Assembly (NCBI GenBank): GCA_050874585.1
Contig: JBNMKZ010000026.1
Location: forward strand, 1 to 31,830
Source of the DNA: UBA1067 sp050874585
GTDB taxonomy: Bacteria > Verrucomicrobiota > Kiritimatiellia > RFP12 > UBA1067
Direction: 5' to 3'
Length of the DNA stretch: 31,830 bases
Shown piece by piece: positions 31,711 to 31,830 of the stretch (position 1 is the first letter of the stretch; every line of letters starts with the position of its first letter). A program made the translations under genes and the position numbers. The notes under the pieces were generated by a model. That model saw nothing but the letters and a program-made list of their open reading frames with translations, had not been told where the DNA came from and searched no databases.

Positions 31711-31830
31711 TCAACCGTCCGCGACCTCCCCTGTCTCCGCGTCCACGCCGTGGGCCTTGCGTTCCGTCGCAAACCCGAAGTCATCGCGTCCGTCCTGCGG
31801 TTCTGCGGCCTCCGCATTTCGCAAAATGCC
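31711..31830 (-). CDS. Possible C-terminal end of a minus-strand gene (partial)
   Basis: The minus strand is open from the right edge to a TGA at 31711-31713, giving 39 residues that include NAEAAEPQDGRDDFGFATER and a hydrophilic acidic tail. Third codon positions are mostly G or C, like real genes in the window. Too short to recognise a family. An open frame of this length can occur by chance in GC-rich DNA. Confidence 0.3.
   Translation of the reverse strand, partial: GILRNAEAAEPQDGRDDFGFATERKAHGVDAETGEVADG

Overview
The window reads as chromosome of a Gram-negative, GC-rich, host- or mucus-associated bacterium. It encodes an outer-membrane secretin, a TonB-dependent receptor and an RND efflux system, so there is an outer membrane. 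Two secreted M60 (mucinase-type) metallopeptidases, discoidin-like domains and an autotransporter-type beta-strand-repeat protein resemble the secretomes of intestinal PVC-group bacteria. I infer a Kiritimatiellota/Lentisphaerae-like genome; this placement is inference from gene content only.

Layout. (1) 1-141: the 3' end of a 5S rRNA gene, closing a ribosomal operon that enters from the left, and its terminator. (2) 179-7231, plus strand: a tightly packed run with GspL-like and GspM-like inner-membrane proteins, a GspD secretin, a membrane-anchored coiled-coil protein, then fabD and fabG. (3) 7232-7633: a 12-C tract, an acpP promoter, acpP and a strong terminator. (4) 7795-18045: three secreted-protein genes. 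The first is a 1882-residue M60 peptidase fused to an SGNH esterase and four discoidin-like domains. The second is a beta-strand-repeat protein broken by a frameshift at an 11-G tract. The third is an 816-residue M60 paralogue. (5) 23254-18053, minus strand: a TonB-dependent receptor, then ilvA, ridA, a SAM methyltransferase and tenA. (6) 23255-23697: a structured intergenic region with a 64-bp palindrome holding three 14-bp palindromes spaced 22 bp apart. (7) 23698-24667: an HU-like DNA-binding protein, then two gene remnants, one resembling the start of a restriction-type DNA methyltransferase. (8) 24719-31351: a TetR/AcrR repressor with its operator inside its own promoter, followed by a complete MFP-RND-OMF tripartite efflux pump. 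(9) 31348-31830: a broken glycoside-hydrolase start and possibly the tail of a minus-strand gene.

How the genes work together. The Gsp-like genes encode part of a secretion or pilus machine; no ATPase, platform protein or pseudopilin is present. FabD, FabG and AcpP supply fatty-acid synthesis. The two M60 proteins and the beta-repeat protein probably act on host or mucus glycoproteins. IlvA with RidA is a well-known pairing, in which RidA hydrolyses the reactive enamine/imine made by IlvA. TetR, MFP, RND and OMF form a self-contained, probably drug- or bile-inducible efflux locus. Several start codons lie only 11-13 nt after a TATAAT-like -10 box, which suggests leaderless mRNAs. No tRNA, CRISPR array or intact mobile element was seen.
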